Shown here in pieces: positions 38,901 to 50,215 of a stretch of 64,000 nucleotides of DNA (the first letter of the stretch is position 1; every line of letters begins with the position of its first letter). This DNA is from Isoetes taiwanensis (Eukaryota; Streptophyta; Lycopodiopsida; Isoetales; Isoetaceae), in the NCBI GenBank assembly GCA_021234155.1, contig JAJEKV010000100.1, forward strand, positions 3,014,116 through 3,078,115, written 5' to 3'. The position numbers and the translations under genes are program-made. The notes under the pieces were generated by a model. That model was not told the origin of the DNA. It made no database searches and saw only the letters and a program-made list of their open reading frames with translations.

Positions 38901-40410
38901 TGCTGCATATCTAGTAGCGGTACCTTCTTTCTGGCCTGCTGCCTCTGCCATCTTCTTTATTAAGACGTTCGCACTCTTGAGTTGCCCTTCTTAATTACGC
39001 CAAATCAAATCATGACTGTGTCAAATCCTTCACGTTCCACATCGCACCGTCGACCCTTTCAAATCTCCACCACTGATATTCCAGCAGTTGGCTTTCTAGG
39101 ACAGCCAAAATTTTGGCTCTTGATCCATCTTTTCCCCGATGCTGCCATCTATCATGATTAAGGGTCCAAATTCTGCTTTTCGGAATCGCCTATAAAAACT
39201 CTTTGTTGAACAGAAGAGAACCCTAAAGATCAAACTTTTTCTACAGTTCGTCTTCCGCCTGATGAAATTGAGAACAATCTATTTACCAAACAAGATCTTG
39301 AGACTAATCTAGCATTAACTCTTCTTCAATCACTACTTTAGCAATAATTTCTCTAGATAAAATGACCCCTATAGAATTATAAGATCATTTCACACTTGAA
39401 CCATTGGATAAATTAAGCAAATGTTACTGTTCATATGGTCATTGACTTAGTTACTGTAGCAGCATTGACCCGAAAGCCTTCTGCTCAAAATCGAACTTCG
39501 GCCGAAATTGCCTGAAATTCAATGTATATACAACGATTCGAGTGTTGGTTATATCTCATTGTCGGTTTTGCCTTGAAAATCGACCGACATTGAGCTGTGA
39601 AAATTTAAATGGTTTTGGCTCCATATCGGTAGCCTTAACCTCTTCAACAAATTTAGTAATAAATAAAAATGCAATGAACCATTGGACATGGTTCTTATTT
39701 GAGTTATATACATAATGCACTAGGTTATTTTACCTAGGTAATATGATGTCTTCAATGAGCATATCAATTTGCATGCAGCTTCCACAAATATATGATGAAC
39801 ATATTCATAAATCCCAACACCGCCAGCATTCTCTTTGCTCCAATCGCTATGGCTGCCGCACCAAAACTGGCCATGAATCCTGACCTTTTTTTATATGTAC
39901 ATTTCTCAACACCTAGTCTTCAGCTTGATCTTGAATGCACAAATCGCGAAGTTACCAAAAGGGCGGCTTTGCTTGATTTTGCCAGCCAAGAACTTCCTGT
40001 TCTGAATCTGGCGCAGCTTCGGCAATTTGTAGCTAGTTTGGTGAAGACTGATGTTGGATACCAGACTATCGATCATACCAGGATTGCCCGCAATCAAAGT
40101 CTTTTGGCCCATGTATTTCAATTACCCAGACGCACCTCTTCTTTGAATTGGACACCTTTACAAGATCATGATGTTGTCCTCTCGTACTAGGGTGGGCTTC
40201 CGGAAATTCTCTTTCTTCACCACGGTAAATAGAAATCGAACTGTCTCACGACGTTCTAAACCCAACTCACGTATTTGGATAGTATCTCCCAACCGACTAC
40301 TTGCATGGCGGCTATTATCTATAGAGAAAGCTGCATTGAGATAGAGAGATAGATATATGACTCTCTGGGCCAGACATGGAATGAATTTAACAATGCAATG
40401 GGCAACTCTT
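38901..40410. repeat. 1.5-kb repeat, copy C (no LINE insertion)
   Basis: Starts TGCTGCATATCTAGTAGCGG and ends GCAATGGGCAACTCTT. Near-identical copies lie at 50216-51745 and 57177-58702 in the same orientation. Copy C continues directly into AAATGTTAG.., while the others run into a LINE poly(A) tail at exactly this point, so copy C preserves the empty site. It contains a piece of mitochondrial LSU rRNA and is followed by other organelle DNA, so the whole unit is probably of organelle origin. Confidence 0.85.
40176..40273 (-). pseudogene. Mitochondrial-type LSU (26S) rRNA fragment, copy C
   Basis: On the minus strand it contains ACGTGAGTTGGGTTTAGAAC and CGTCGTGAGACAGTTCG, then CCCTAGTACGAGAGGAC, the sarcin-ricin loop region near the 3' end of bacterial-type 23S rRNA. 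The linker between them does not match the plastid sequence I know, so a mitochondrial origin is likelier. It is a fragment of about 100 bp and cannot be functional. Confidence 0.8.
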
Positions 40411-40524
40411 AAATGTTAGTTCCTATCAAAGCCCATCATCGTTTCCTTAATTATGTTTACTGCATATTCTGGACTCCTTATAGAGATCGGATTTCCATTA
40501 CTGTAACTGTCAAAGTTAGAAGTC

Positions 40525-40680
40525 CATCACCTGCCATTTGATGTAGCTGGTGTATTTGGTGGCTCTTTATTCAGTGCTATGCATGGTTCTCTAGTAACTT
40601 CAAGTTTGATCCAAGAGACCACGGAGAATGAATCTGCTAATGCAGGTTATAAGTTTGGTCAAGAGGTAGAAACTTATTTT
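40525..40680 (+). pseudogene. psbA: Plastid psbA fragment
   Basis: The plus strand encodes [20 protein letters not shown] followed by [20 protein letters not shown], an internal part of the photosystem II D1 protein. Only about 50 codons are present, with nothing of the gene before or after. This is plastid DNA transferred to the nucleus, either directly or through mitochondrial DNA that had taken up plastid sequence. The AGYKF form (rather than EGYRF) is what I recall from non-angiosperms. Confidence 0.9.
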
Positions 40681-40735
40681 GCATGTATTAAGCATATAGC
40701 TAGCGTTTGTTCTGAGCCAAGATCAAACCCCTCTT
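40674..40735 (-). pseudogene. Mitochondrial SSU (18S) rRNA 5' fragment
   Basis: The minus strand reads GTTTGATCTTGGCTCAGAAC followed by AAACGCTAGCTATATGC and TTAATACATGC. This is the start of bacterial-type small-subunit rRNA in its plant mitochondrial form (GCTAGCTATATGCTTAA). It abuts the psbA piece directly, which shows a mosaic. Confidence 0.8.
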
Positions 40736-41299
40736 TAACAACAGAGATTTGAACTGTTAGGTTATGAGAAGCGTAACGGGAGAAGGCAGAGATGGAAACA
40801 GAAAATGAGAGACGAGAGGCTCTGACATTCAAAACAATGTGCTCATTTGCTAAGCCGTGATAAAGGGCAAATACAAAGAATTTGTTGTTCATTTTTTATC
40901 AATCGTTCCAATTTAGTTTAGCTCAGCCTTATCTTTCTCCTGTTCATCGGTCATCTGAGATTCATCTCGTCATATCATACATAATAGAAGAGTCAGTATG
41001 AAGTAAGAACGGAAGCAGATATGTCTATCACACTCGTACAATCCTCGTTCACCTGCGGGATACGGAGATGGAACAAAGATAGATGAGATAGATGTTAACA
41101 AAAAGAATAATTTATCTTGGCTTGGAGTCCATCAGAATAATTTGCCACTATTTTGTCGATACCAGCGAAAAGAAATGAACAACACTAAAACAACCATTGT
41201 TTAAAGCAGTTGTGTTGTTGGGGGACTACCTTCTTATCTTTTGGCCTACTGAAACAGAATGCTAGCTCTCCGAAGCGAGCGAAGGCACGGTCCACCTTC

Positions 41300-41705
41300 C
41301 GCTGAATGTTATGTTGAAAGGGGGGATAGATGGGGCGATTCAAGTGAGATCCATGGGGATTTGACCTTCCATTCACTCGTGGGATCCGGGCGGTCCAGGG
41401 GGGGGCCAGTCATTTATGGCTCCTCTCTTCCTGAACCCTTATCAGTGTATGGATAGCTATCTCTCGAGCACAGGTTTCAACCAAGATGTGAAAAATGGAG
41501 CATCTAATAACGCATCGCATCTTCATGGACCAGGAACTACGAGATTACCCACGGAAGTCTTTCATTCCGGGGTGACGGAGGGATCGGATCGTATCATTTG
41601 AGCTATTTCCCGCTTCTTCCCCTGCCTGTCTGGGGGAAACAACAATCAATATTATCTTCCGGAGGGCCTAGAAGACCGGATCCAACCAAGGGCACACTCC
41701 CTGGT
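41300..41705 (+). pseudogene. Plastid trnI-GAU intron / ycf68 fragment
   Basis: Frames on the plus strand read FHSLVGSGRSRGG, GSSLPEPLSVYG, STGFNQDV, GPGTTRLPTEVFH and WGKQQSILSSGGPRRPDPTK. These match the ycf68 reading frame inside the plastid trnI-GAU intron (rRNA operon of the inverted repeat). The frames are not joined into one, as is common for ycf68. A nuclear plastid insertion within the organelle mosaic. Confidence 0.8.
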
Positions 41706-42336
41706 TGGTATGGTATTCAACTCTCTCAGTCACCACAAATGGTCTCTGGTGTATGGTCAAGTACCATATACAGCCACAACCCACAAGTTTACAACTATTG
41801 CCAAACCTTATGAGGCTTTTGTTAAGTTTTTTGGAGAATATTTTATGGTTACTCTGTTAAGAACACACACATCAACAAGCACTTCTTTCATACTGCCATT
41901 GCGGCTATTCATTTCACCAGCTTTGTCGATTGGCCACAAATTCTGTTCCAACGTCTTCTAGAAGAAGTCGACCGCATTCGCCAAGCTCCCGGCTCGGGCC
42001 CTGATTTGGCTATGGGTGCACATTTTCAGACTATTATTCAGCAATGCCTTCCAGAGCCTAGTAAGATCTCCACTCGGCAATTGGATGTCACCTCCCATGC
42101 TTTCAGTCGGACATATTCTGTCATTTATCATGTCCGAGAACTTCAAGCGGAAACCTCTCGCCCTCATCCCCAGACCTCTCGACCCCATGATGCTCACACT
42201 GAAGACCACAATTAGCATAGTCCATGTCTCCATCCTGCCGCTTTGAGGCCTTCTGGCCCTAAAACCGTTCAGCTTTTCTATCCATGCCCTCAATTCTGTC
42301 GCCCTTCTTCGAGGAAGAACACAAAAATCCAAATAG
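41706..42336 (+). other. Unassigned open region next to the organelle mosaic
   Basis: A plus frame is open from about 41,870 to 42,215 (words such as FVDWPQILFQRLLEEVDRI and AMGAHFQTIIQQCLPEP). It has no start or splice site I trust and matches no family I know. The LINE at 42.34 kb interrupts whatever followed. It may be a gag-like or host fragment. Confidence 0.25.
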
Positions 42337-43330
42337 TTTTTTTTTTTTGAAGGACTTGAGCCTTTATTATCCAGAGAAAGTTACAGAGTACAATGGGGAC
42401 TAATAACTCAGTGGAGAGAATGTCCACCAGAGCAAAACCACCCCACTCAAATACAACATCTAAACAATATGAAGAGTAAGCAAAAACTCATAAGTAAGTA
42501 TGAATCTGAAGATAATGCTCCCAAATACGGCTCTTCACCTCATTAGCAATTGATGAGCACCTGAATGCTTTGACAATTCGTTGTTGGGCATCAAGAAGGA
42601 TCTGTGCATCTGAACAAGCAAGACCTTTGAATATAAGAAGATTCCTTCTTTTCCAAATGGACCAAATGATCCATGCAGAAGCCAAATGAAATGCCCTTTT
42701 TGCCAAATTGTCCCAACTACTTGGATAGACTGCTAATAACACCTGTTGGCTATTCAAATTGCAATGAAAGAGGCCTTGAAGCCACAGCCAAGCATGTCTG
42801 ACATGTCTACATAGGAAGAAGTAATGCTCAATTGTCTCGTCCCTTTGTGCACATAAGGGACAAAGTGCAGATATCTCTGGACGAAATCTTTGCACCAGAA
42901 TATTAACGCGCAGACAACGATGAATGACTTTGGGATGGAGTAGTTTATCCCATACCCATTTCCATACTGCTTTCTGCCGATCCCTAGGAATGAACAAAGG
43001 CCACTTGGACGAAGGAGGCAAGACGTCCGCAACAAGCAAGACCTTGTACATGGAATTCACCAACTTATCAGCTTTGACATGCTCATGAACTACCCAAGGC
43101 TGGGGGTCATCCACTTGTGCTACTGGAGGAAGAATTGAAGACACCTTCTGCCAAATAGCTCGATCCCACCTTAAAAGGAGGAACTTAGCTCTAAACTCTT
43201 CCCATATCAGCAACTGCCTTTGATTATTATACCAATCAGATATGGTATACACACCTGCTGCTCTCCATTGACGCTGCGTCAATGGGTGAACTGAAGATAC
43301 CAGGGGACCACCGTCCAATGGAATCCACCA
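42337..43330 (-). mobile_element. L1-type LINE 3' end, 5'-truncated
   Basis: A poly(A) tail (T-run 42337-42348) is followed by a 276-codon frame, 43318-42488. It ends in a reverse-transcriptase zinc-binding domain: HPKVIHRCLRVNILVQRF, then CPLCAQRDETIEHYFFLC (CxxC..H..C intact) and IIWSIWKRRNLLIFKG. This is the C terminus of plant L1-clade ORF2. The endonuclease and reverse transcriptase are absent, so the copy was truncated at insertion. The surviving frame is uninterrupted, suggesting a fairly young copy. It differs from the LINE at 58.7-64 kb. Confidence 0.85.
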
Positions 43331-44235
43331 ACAACTTGCAGCAGTGCTAGTGTGCGCAAGATGGTGAAAATGAAACAGAGATTGTTACAGTCTCCCATGC
43401 AACTAGCAATCCTCTAAGAAATGGAGACGCATTAGGATATGCGGTCAGTGGATAGTTTGAAGCCTTCTGGTGTGACATTGAGTGCTTAGGCTTCATTTTT
43501 CGTTTGCTTATTACCTCCCATTTAACAAAACCACTCTGTCATGGGGCCAGCAGCAAGATTTTCATTTTATTTTCATCATTGGGTTTGACATCGTCTTTCT
43601 TGGCTCTTGAGAGTTTACTCCATGGGTTCTACTTGAATATTTATAATTCTCTTTTTCTAGGATCGGTCTATACTCTCACAATTAATTTTCTTTGTTCTTA
43701 TATTCGTGATTTCAGGACATTGAGTTACCTACTTTCAAATTTCGCCTTGCTGCATTAGCCTTGTTTCTAAATACTTGTAGCAACAAATTTTTGCCTCCTA
43801 AGCCATGTTTAGCTTGCTTTACCAAGTTTTTTGGCTTTCAATTAAGCAGTTTTTAGCATGATTTAGGATCAGATGTCAATTCTACAACTATATTTATCAA
43901 ATAATTTTCCAGATTCGGTTTTGCAGCTTTAAATGCATAGGTAGCTTTGCAGATGTCGTCTCTACAACCACATTTATCAGACAGTTTTCTAGATTTGGTT
44001 TTGTAGCATTGAGTTCTGGGGGATGCACTTAGTTATAAGGGGGTATGGACATCTGCGTTCGAAGGGTGGCCAAAAACATTCCTAGTATATCGATCTCTAG
44101 AAGCTAATTTAACCCCTAAAGTATGTATTTGGCCCCAGATAATAGTGAAATGAAATGGTAAAAAAAAAAAACCTTTTATTGCATGTACATGTCCCATACT
44201 GCAAACAATACTGAATCCCTCGGGCATTGAGTGCT
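43331..44235. other. Spacer between two truncated LINEs
   Basis: AT-rich. A short imperfect repeat (GATTTGGTTTTGTAGC and GATTCGGTTTTGCAGC) occurs near 43,910 and 43,993. The 84-codon frame at 43504-43758 is hydrophobic and unrecognised. No gene supported. Confidence 0.3.
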
Positions 44236-44905
44236 TAGAATAGAATAGAATAGAATAGAATAGAATAGAATAGAATAGAATAGAATAGGTTTTTAGCGTC
44301 CACGGAGACCAATTGGCCCATGGGACCCAAACAAAAAAAGAGAGCAGCAAGCATATTACTGACAGGATTAAAAAACCCCCGCCCCAAAGGGTTTTCGAGG
44401 GAAAAACCTTAGCAGTAATAAGCATGCTGGCACACTGTACAATTGCATAGGACAGTTCAATGCCGTCCCGCAGGACACAAACGAGCACGTGCATCCATAA
44501 CCTCCTGGAGGTACGACCCCAACAAACCCACTGACGCCGTAGTCAATAACTGATGCAACGGCTGGCCAGGCACTAGTAATCGAACATATCGCTCTCGGAT
44601 ATGGGCAAATCTTTGAAGCAGATCCGGAGGGCATGACATTCATCCTCAATCGCTACCGGGTGGCAACACCGCAAAACCTTTGCTCGTGCTTCCCGGCCCA
44701 ATGCCCCGCTTTCAATCGAGGCGATGTGCCCTCGTCGCGAATGGAAGCTATAAGTCCGGCTTCTTCATGGGTAGCCGGGTGTACAAAATCGTGTGGGCCT
44801 CTTGTGAGCCTAGGATTGACTTGCTCTTGATAGTGTGCCCACGACAACATGTGTCGAGCCTCTGCAACCAAAGCTGCGAAGGAAAGTAGCATCAAAGGTA
44901 TACTT
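44236..44905 (-). mobile_element. Truncated second copy of the GC-rich LINE
   Basis: The minus strand carries VNPRLTRGPHDFVHPATHEE, matching VNPMLTRGPHHYLAHPSTHE in the 22.4-27.6 kb LINE. It then has the same C/G hairpin (44372-44404) and the word GGTCTCCGTGGACG near the end. The 3' end is a perfect run of about ten GAATA units at 44238-44288. Only the last 0.65 kb is present (5'-truncated). Confidence 0.85.
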
Positions 44906-44954
44906 TAAGTGCCTCCGCGATCCTTCTTTGTCCTGACCTGGACGCATCTGTTTG

Positions 44955-46670
44955 CACTACAAAAAAATTGCCCTGTTACGACGTCTATTACGACGTCCAG
45001 ACATCGTTTGAACGTCGATGAACGACGCCAAAAAGTCGATGAACGGCGCTATAACTACGATACGCCGCGTCGTTTTACGGCGCCGGGCCGCGTCGCTATC
45101 ACAGCGTCGCCGCAACGCGTCATCTTAAAAAGCGGCGGCGTGGCGTCGTTCAACGGCGCCATGCACCGCGTGGCCACCTTGGCGGGCGCTGCCGGCGTGG
45201 CGCCGGGCGGCAGGAAAGGCGGCGTGGCGACCACGTGTTTGGCGTCGTTTAACGGCGTTACGCACACATGGCGACCACGCAGCCGGCGGCCAATGGCGTT
45301 ACCGGTAGCCTTGGATTCGGCGTAGCGACCACGTAAGCAACGTCGTTTAACGACGTTGCTTACGTGTATTAAATTTTTTTTTTTTTAATTTTTAATTTTT
45401 AATTTTTAATTTTTATTTTATTTTTATTTTTATTTTTTTTTTTATAAATTGAAAAAAATAATAGTAATACATTTATTATGAATGAAGTTAATACATTTAA
45501 TTTAAAGCCTATAAAATGAATTTAACCAATAAAGAAATATAAGATTTTAACGTCATTAAATGATGTCGCTTAAATATATTAAAAAAATACAAAAATAAAT
45601 GAAGCCCCAATTTTTTTAGCTAAATACATTAATCAATAAATTAAGCTAAATACATTAATCAATACATTAAGCATATTGAAAATTAAATGCTTACCTGGTA
45701 CAAGGTGGCAAAGTTGTTTTGCACAAACAACGCATTTGCTAGGAGTGTACATGCAAAACAATAAATTCAATGATTAGTAAAATATTAGTATAAATAAACA
45801 ACTTAAAGGAAAAAAAAATATGGAAAATCAATGGGGGAGGGGTGGTTTCAATGACGTCCCCTTCTTGGATAACAATTTAACCTAAATAAAGCATTAGTAT
45901 TTTATTAGCGTATTGAAAAAATTAAATCCTTACCTGGAAGAGGTGCCAACTTGTTTTGCAAGAACAACACATTTTGCTAGGAGTGTACATGCAAAACAAA
46001 AAATTCAATGATTAGAAAGAAATAGTATAAAACAACTAATAAGGAAAAATTTTGGAAAGAAGAAGGGTCTCGTCTTTTAACGACGTCTTCTTAGATGGGA
46101 AAAAATTAGAAGAAGAATGGAAGAATTCCGAAGAAGAAAAGGCTAAGAAGAAGAGGAGGAACCCGAAAATGGGGAGGAAGAATACGAAGAAGATGAAGCG
46201 CAAGAGGAGGATTAAGAGTAAGAATTTGAATAAGAGGAGGAAGAAGTAGTATAAGAGGAGGAATAATCGAAGAAGAAGATGACAAAGGGAATGGAAGAAT
46301 ATGTATGGAAGAAGGATGCAAGAATGGAAGAAGAAGAATGAAGGTTGAAGGAAGAACAAACAACAAATACAAAAAGCCCTAAATCTACCCAAAAACAAGT
46401 TTAGATTCAAAAAACGAGTTGGTTGATCCGTGCACATACCTTATGAAGCTTGTCTTACACTTAGAATAGACCCCAAAGTAGATCCGCGCCGAAAATCGCC
46501 TCAAAAAACGCTCCTCCATAAGCTTTGCTTGCTCGAAAATAAGCGGCGGGATTGCCGCCTGTTTTCGATTTAAATCACAGGTCGTCGTTTAACGACGCCG
46601 TGGACGCCGTTAAACGACGACAAAAAACGTCGTTGAACGACCGTTTGTAACGACGTTTTTTTTTTTTTAC
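44955..46670. mobile_element. CACTA-like non-autonomous element with CGTCGTT subterminal repeats
   Basis: It starts CACTACAAAAAAATTGCC, the classic CACTA (En/Spm) end. Both flanking zones (44990-45370 and about 46565-46660) are dense in CGTCGTT/AACGACG words in both orientations, e.g. CGTCGTTTAACGACG, as expected of subterminal transposase-binding repeats. The middle is AT-rich with a purine (GAA/GAG) tract at 46040-46360 and no transposase. The expected matching end (..TTTTTTGTAGTG) is not found. The right side dissolves into T-runs at 46650-46707, so the right border is approximate. Confidence 0.6.
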
Positions 46671-46676
46671 GACAAC

Positions 46677-46707
<31 letters not shown>

Positions 46708-47771
46708 GATCTGCTCATCAGAAGCGTATCTACTCTCCATTTTTACCAACTTAATTAACTTGACATGTTGATGCCCTAGGCTATATCCTTTTTCTTTTTC
46801 ACTTGAAACATGACCGAAGCTAGCCGATAAATAGTTTTGTAGAGCGTTTGATTTCACAGCTCTTGTAAAGGTCTTAAAATAATATAAACGCACTTCAATT
46901 CCTCAATGGTCCCGAGGACTAAACCTTCTTGAGAATAGATTGGACCTGAGAATAAATTTCCTCAATTTCTGAATTGTCCTGAGAGTAGATTTCCTAAGAA
47001 TAAATTTTCAAAGATATACCTTTAGCCTGTGCTAACTATAGAGTTGGCTATCTGCTCAGAAATATGTGTATTCAGCTCACCTCCGCTTTGACCAACTCAA
47101 ATAACTTGGCTTGCAAGGCGAAATTTCTTGATATTTCTTGGATGTCTAATTTTCCCCTATAGCCATAGGCAAAGGGGTTGATCATTTGGAGCGCATTCTT
47201 ATCCTATGTTAATGTATCAAAATTAATCTTAGCCATGTATGACCATATCTTGTTCATTTACATATGGGGAATATTGCTTTACTTCCCTTTTACCTATATC
47301 CACAACACTGATTATACAGCTTGGGGTCGGACCGAAGTTATATCCTTAGTATGCATTTTGAGCCTTTAATATGATTAACCATATATTTCGTTATTGGAAT
47401 TAATGTTTGAATTTTTGATCATTTTGCTGAGGATGAAAGTGCTTGAGAAAAAGATCGGACCCCTTAGACAGTTTGCACTATTCATTTTCCTAAGGTAGTG
47501 TGGCAAAATTGCGAAATATAACCTTTAGGGTTTCATGGCCTGACCTAACGGAGTTCACGATGCTATGAGATGTGGCCTTTTCCAATCTGTATGCCGTTTG
47601 CTGGCAGAATGCGACTCCTGCCTGGACGGATGGATGCTGTTTCTTGAATTGCATGCTTTCCCTTGCCTCTTTATAAGGTTTCTTTTCAGTTCATTTTACT
47701 CTATTTTTTGTGAAATCCGAGTCCGCCTGCCCTATGGACTCAGGCTTTTAGCCGTGTATATGGGTAAACAG
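46671..47771. other. Spacer or intron upstream of the duplicated exon
   Basis: Begins with T-homopolymers (46655-46707) that may be inaccurately sequenced. The remainder has no exon I can support. It may be the intron preceding the exon at 47772. Confidence 0.3.
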
Positions 47772-47973
47772 AAAGGGGGCTTCAGCACAGCAAAGCCATA
47801 CTGAACATGCATCAAAATTCGAATCTAGAAGGGCAAGGAAGTTTTGTCCAATTTGTGCAAACAGAACTGATAAGGATGTTGCAGAATCCGTCACAAATCC
47901 TGAGGGCGTAATTATTTCTGCGCTAGACCTTGTTACAACAATTCCTCAGCCTGGAGACACGAAGCATAATCAG
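47772..47973 (+). CDS. Exon of an unidentified host gene (CxxC motif)
   Basis: Between a plausible acceptor (GGTAAACAG) and donor (CAG|GTTCACC) a frame stays open for the full 202 nt. It reads RKGASAQQSHTEHASKFESR, then RRARKFCPICANRTDKDVAE and ending VTTIPQPGDTKHNQ. The second half is repeated at 54863-55006 with conservative replacements (V/I, V/L, P/S, D/G) and no stop, as expected if the exon was under selection. The CPIC pair could be half of a zinc site. I do not recognise the family and find no further exons with confidence. The tandem duplication begins inside this exon. Confidence 0.5.
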
Positions 47974-49339
47974 GTTCACCATAAATATTGATATATGTAT
48001 TCTTTCTTTTCCTTCTATTGTTATTATGTGGAGTTCTCTCAAATCTATTTGCATAAACTTCTATGTGCTTTAACATCCAAAATTTATCTATAAATAGTTT
48101 ATTATGGCAGGACTTCTGTGACAATTTCAGTTCCCTTACATTACATAAATTTGTTCTTATATCCTGTTCTGCCATGACGGACCTGGCTAGGTAATTGTTG
48201 GTTTGAGTGTTGATACATCTTGCAACCCCTTTCTTTATAGATCCAGCCTTAAAATCTTCTCTACATGTTGCCTATTCTTCAGCCAAGGTGTTATTTTCTT
48301 TCTTGCTCCTGCTTATTTCTTATTTCTGTAAGCCAAATTATGTGTCATATTCTAATTGGTCAATAATCCTATAAATTCCATAAGCGGTTTCTTCGTGTTA
48401 TTATAATTATAGGATATTCTTTTGAGATTTTTAGGTCACATGCTCTATTTTCTCCACTTGCTATTGTTGATCTACATGTTTTATTTCTTCTGTTACACAT
48501 ATATTGCTGCTGCTCATGGACAGAAGTAGTTGAACTTCTGGGTTTAAATAGTGACTGTAAGATAACCTGAAGCAGTGTGGTATGCTTAACTTGATATATG
48601 CCCTCGCATTATTCGTTGCCCCGTAATGGGATAGATCCAATTGCCTATGTTTATTAACGTAATTTCAGTTTTTGCATTGCTTAAATATGTTGAAGGGCAT
48701 TAAGCCGGATGGGTTCTTTGCTTACCTGTTTGTCCTTTTGAGGTTACCCTTCTTAGGCTAATTCTTGAATGGTTGACATGCAGGTAACCGAACTTATCCC
48801 TGCGTATGGTGATGTTATGGTTTGAAACTGAGCAAAATTATTGCTCAATCTGCAAGTGAATATTTGGTGAAATCATAAAACTCTATTTTTATGTTGGTCT
48901 GGTTTTATGGCCACAATGTCTATGTGGGTTATCTTAGCTATGTTAAGCAAGTTTACTGCTTTTTCTTGCTGTTTGACAATATGAAATAATTAAATGCCTT
49001 TTGGTTATGTTCTACTTGGAAATAGTAATTCAAATACGTTCATACAATAGCTTTTGCTTACAATAGCTTTTGCTTCTAGTTGTAATTTAGCTAAAAACCT
49101 TGATAGTTTATGCTGCAATAATTGTCTTGATTCTTGCTGTATTAAATCATTTTAAATCATATGCTGTTACTCAAATAACAAAATGTTTTTCTATCTTGGA
49201 ATCTTGTGTATTTTTATAGCTCTGTTCAAGGCCTATGATATGACAAACACCTAGTCATATGTAGGGCTGCAAGTTAAAGGCTATTAGATCCATACGGGCT
49301 AATAGGCTTAAGTCTGGTTGTCTTTAGGCAAACAGACCA

Positions 49340-49377
<38 letters not shown>

Positions 49378-49588
49378 AGTGTAGAATGCATGTACACTTG
49401 ATACATGGGTTTATTTAACTGGATAGGGGTTTATTTGACTTGCTACACCCGTTAAAGTTATGAAATATACCACCATGACCTGCTACGATAACTAATACCT
49501 TACCAACATGCAAAGATGTAGTTTATCTTAAAATTTTATTTTGTTAGATTTAAAAAGGTTAGGTTTCCACCAATAGTATATGTAGTTC

Positions 49589-49590
<2 letters not shown>

Positions 49591-49650
<60 letters not shown>
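49591..49650. repeat. (TA)n microsatellite in unit A
   Basis: About 60 bp of pure TA followed by a T-run. The counterpart in unit B is 56607-56638, only about half as long. Confidence 0.9.
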
Positions 49651-49659
<9 letters not shown>

Positions 49660-50215
49660 TAATTTTGTCCCCTGCTATGAGAACTAATACCCTACCAACA
49701 TGCGAAGATGTAGTTTATCTCAACAAGCTAGCTGACTTAGGAAGCTAGCTGACAAAAAATCAGAATTTAAGTCCGCATACTATGCATTAATTACGAATTT
49801 ACTTTAATGTCTTGCTACACGCAAAAGCTGGCCTTGACTTCTAACCGCCACAACGGAGGAGTACGGTGTCCAAACTCCATTCCGCCGGGTTCCCTTGCTT
49901 CGCTTCTCAATCAGCATGTGATTGGCCACGCCCCAAGTGCAAAAGACCAAAACTCGGCACCCAAAACGCAAAACCCCCGCTAGAACCCGCAACTCATAGG
50001 GTTTACGCTTTGAGGCTCTATGCTTGTCGATTTGACTAGGACCTTTATGCTCGCCTTGATGTAGTCGGGGTGTTGACGCCGGCGAGCACGGACCCTAAAA
50101 CCACCCGAAGCAGCTTTGCCCCAAAAGTCCTCTCCCCGGCCACCCGGCGACGCGACGGCAACTTCCCCTCCGAATCGCGGATTCTGCATCGCCAATGGAC
50201 TGAGAACGCCGACAT

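Noticed and set aside
39792-40190. 132-codon open frame present in the 1.5-kb repeat (also 58086-58484)
   Set aside because: It runs into the antisense of the LSU rRNA fragment and matches nothing I know. Its sharing between copies follows from the duplication, so it is probably not a gene.
46036-46437. 133-codon Leu/Phe-rich minus frame
   Set aside because: It is the complement of a GAA/GAG purine tract inside the CACTA-like element; low complexity, not a membrane protein gene.
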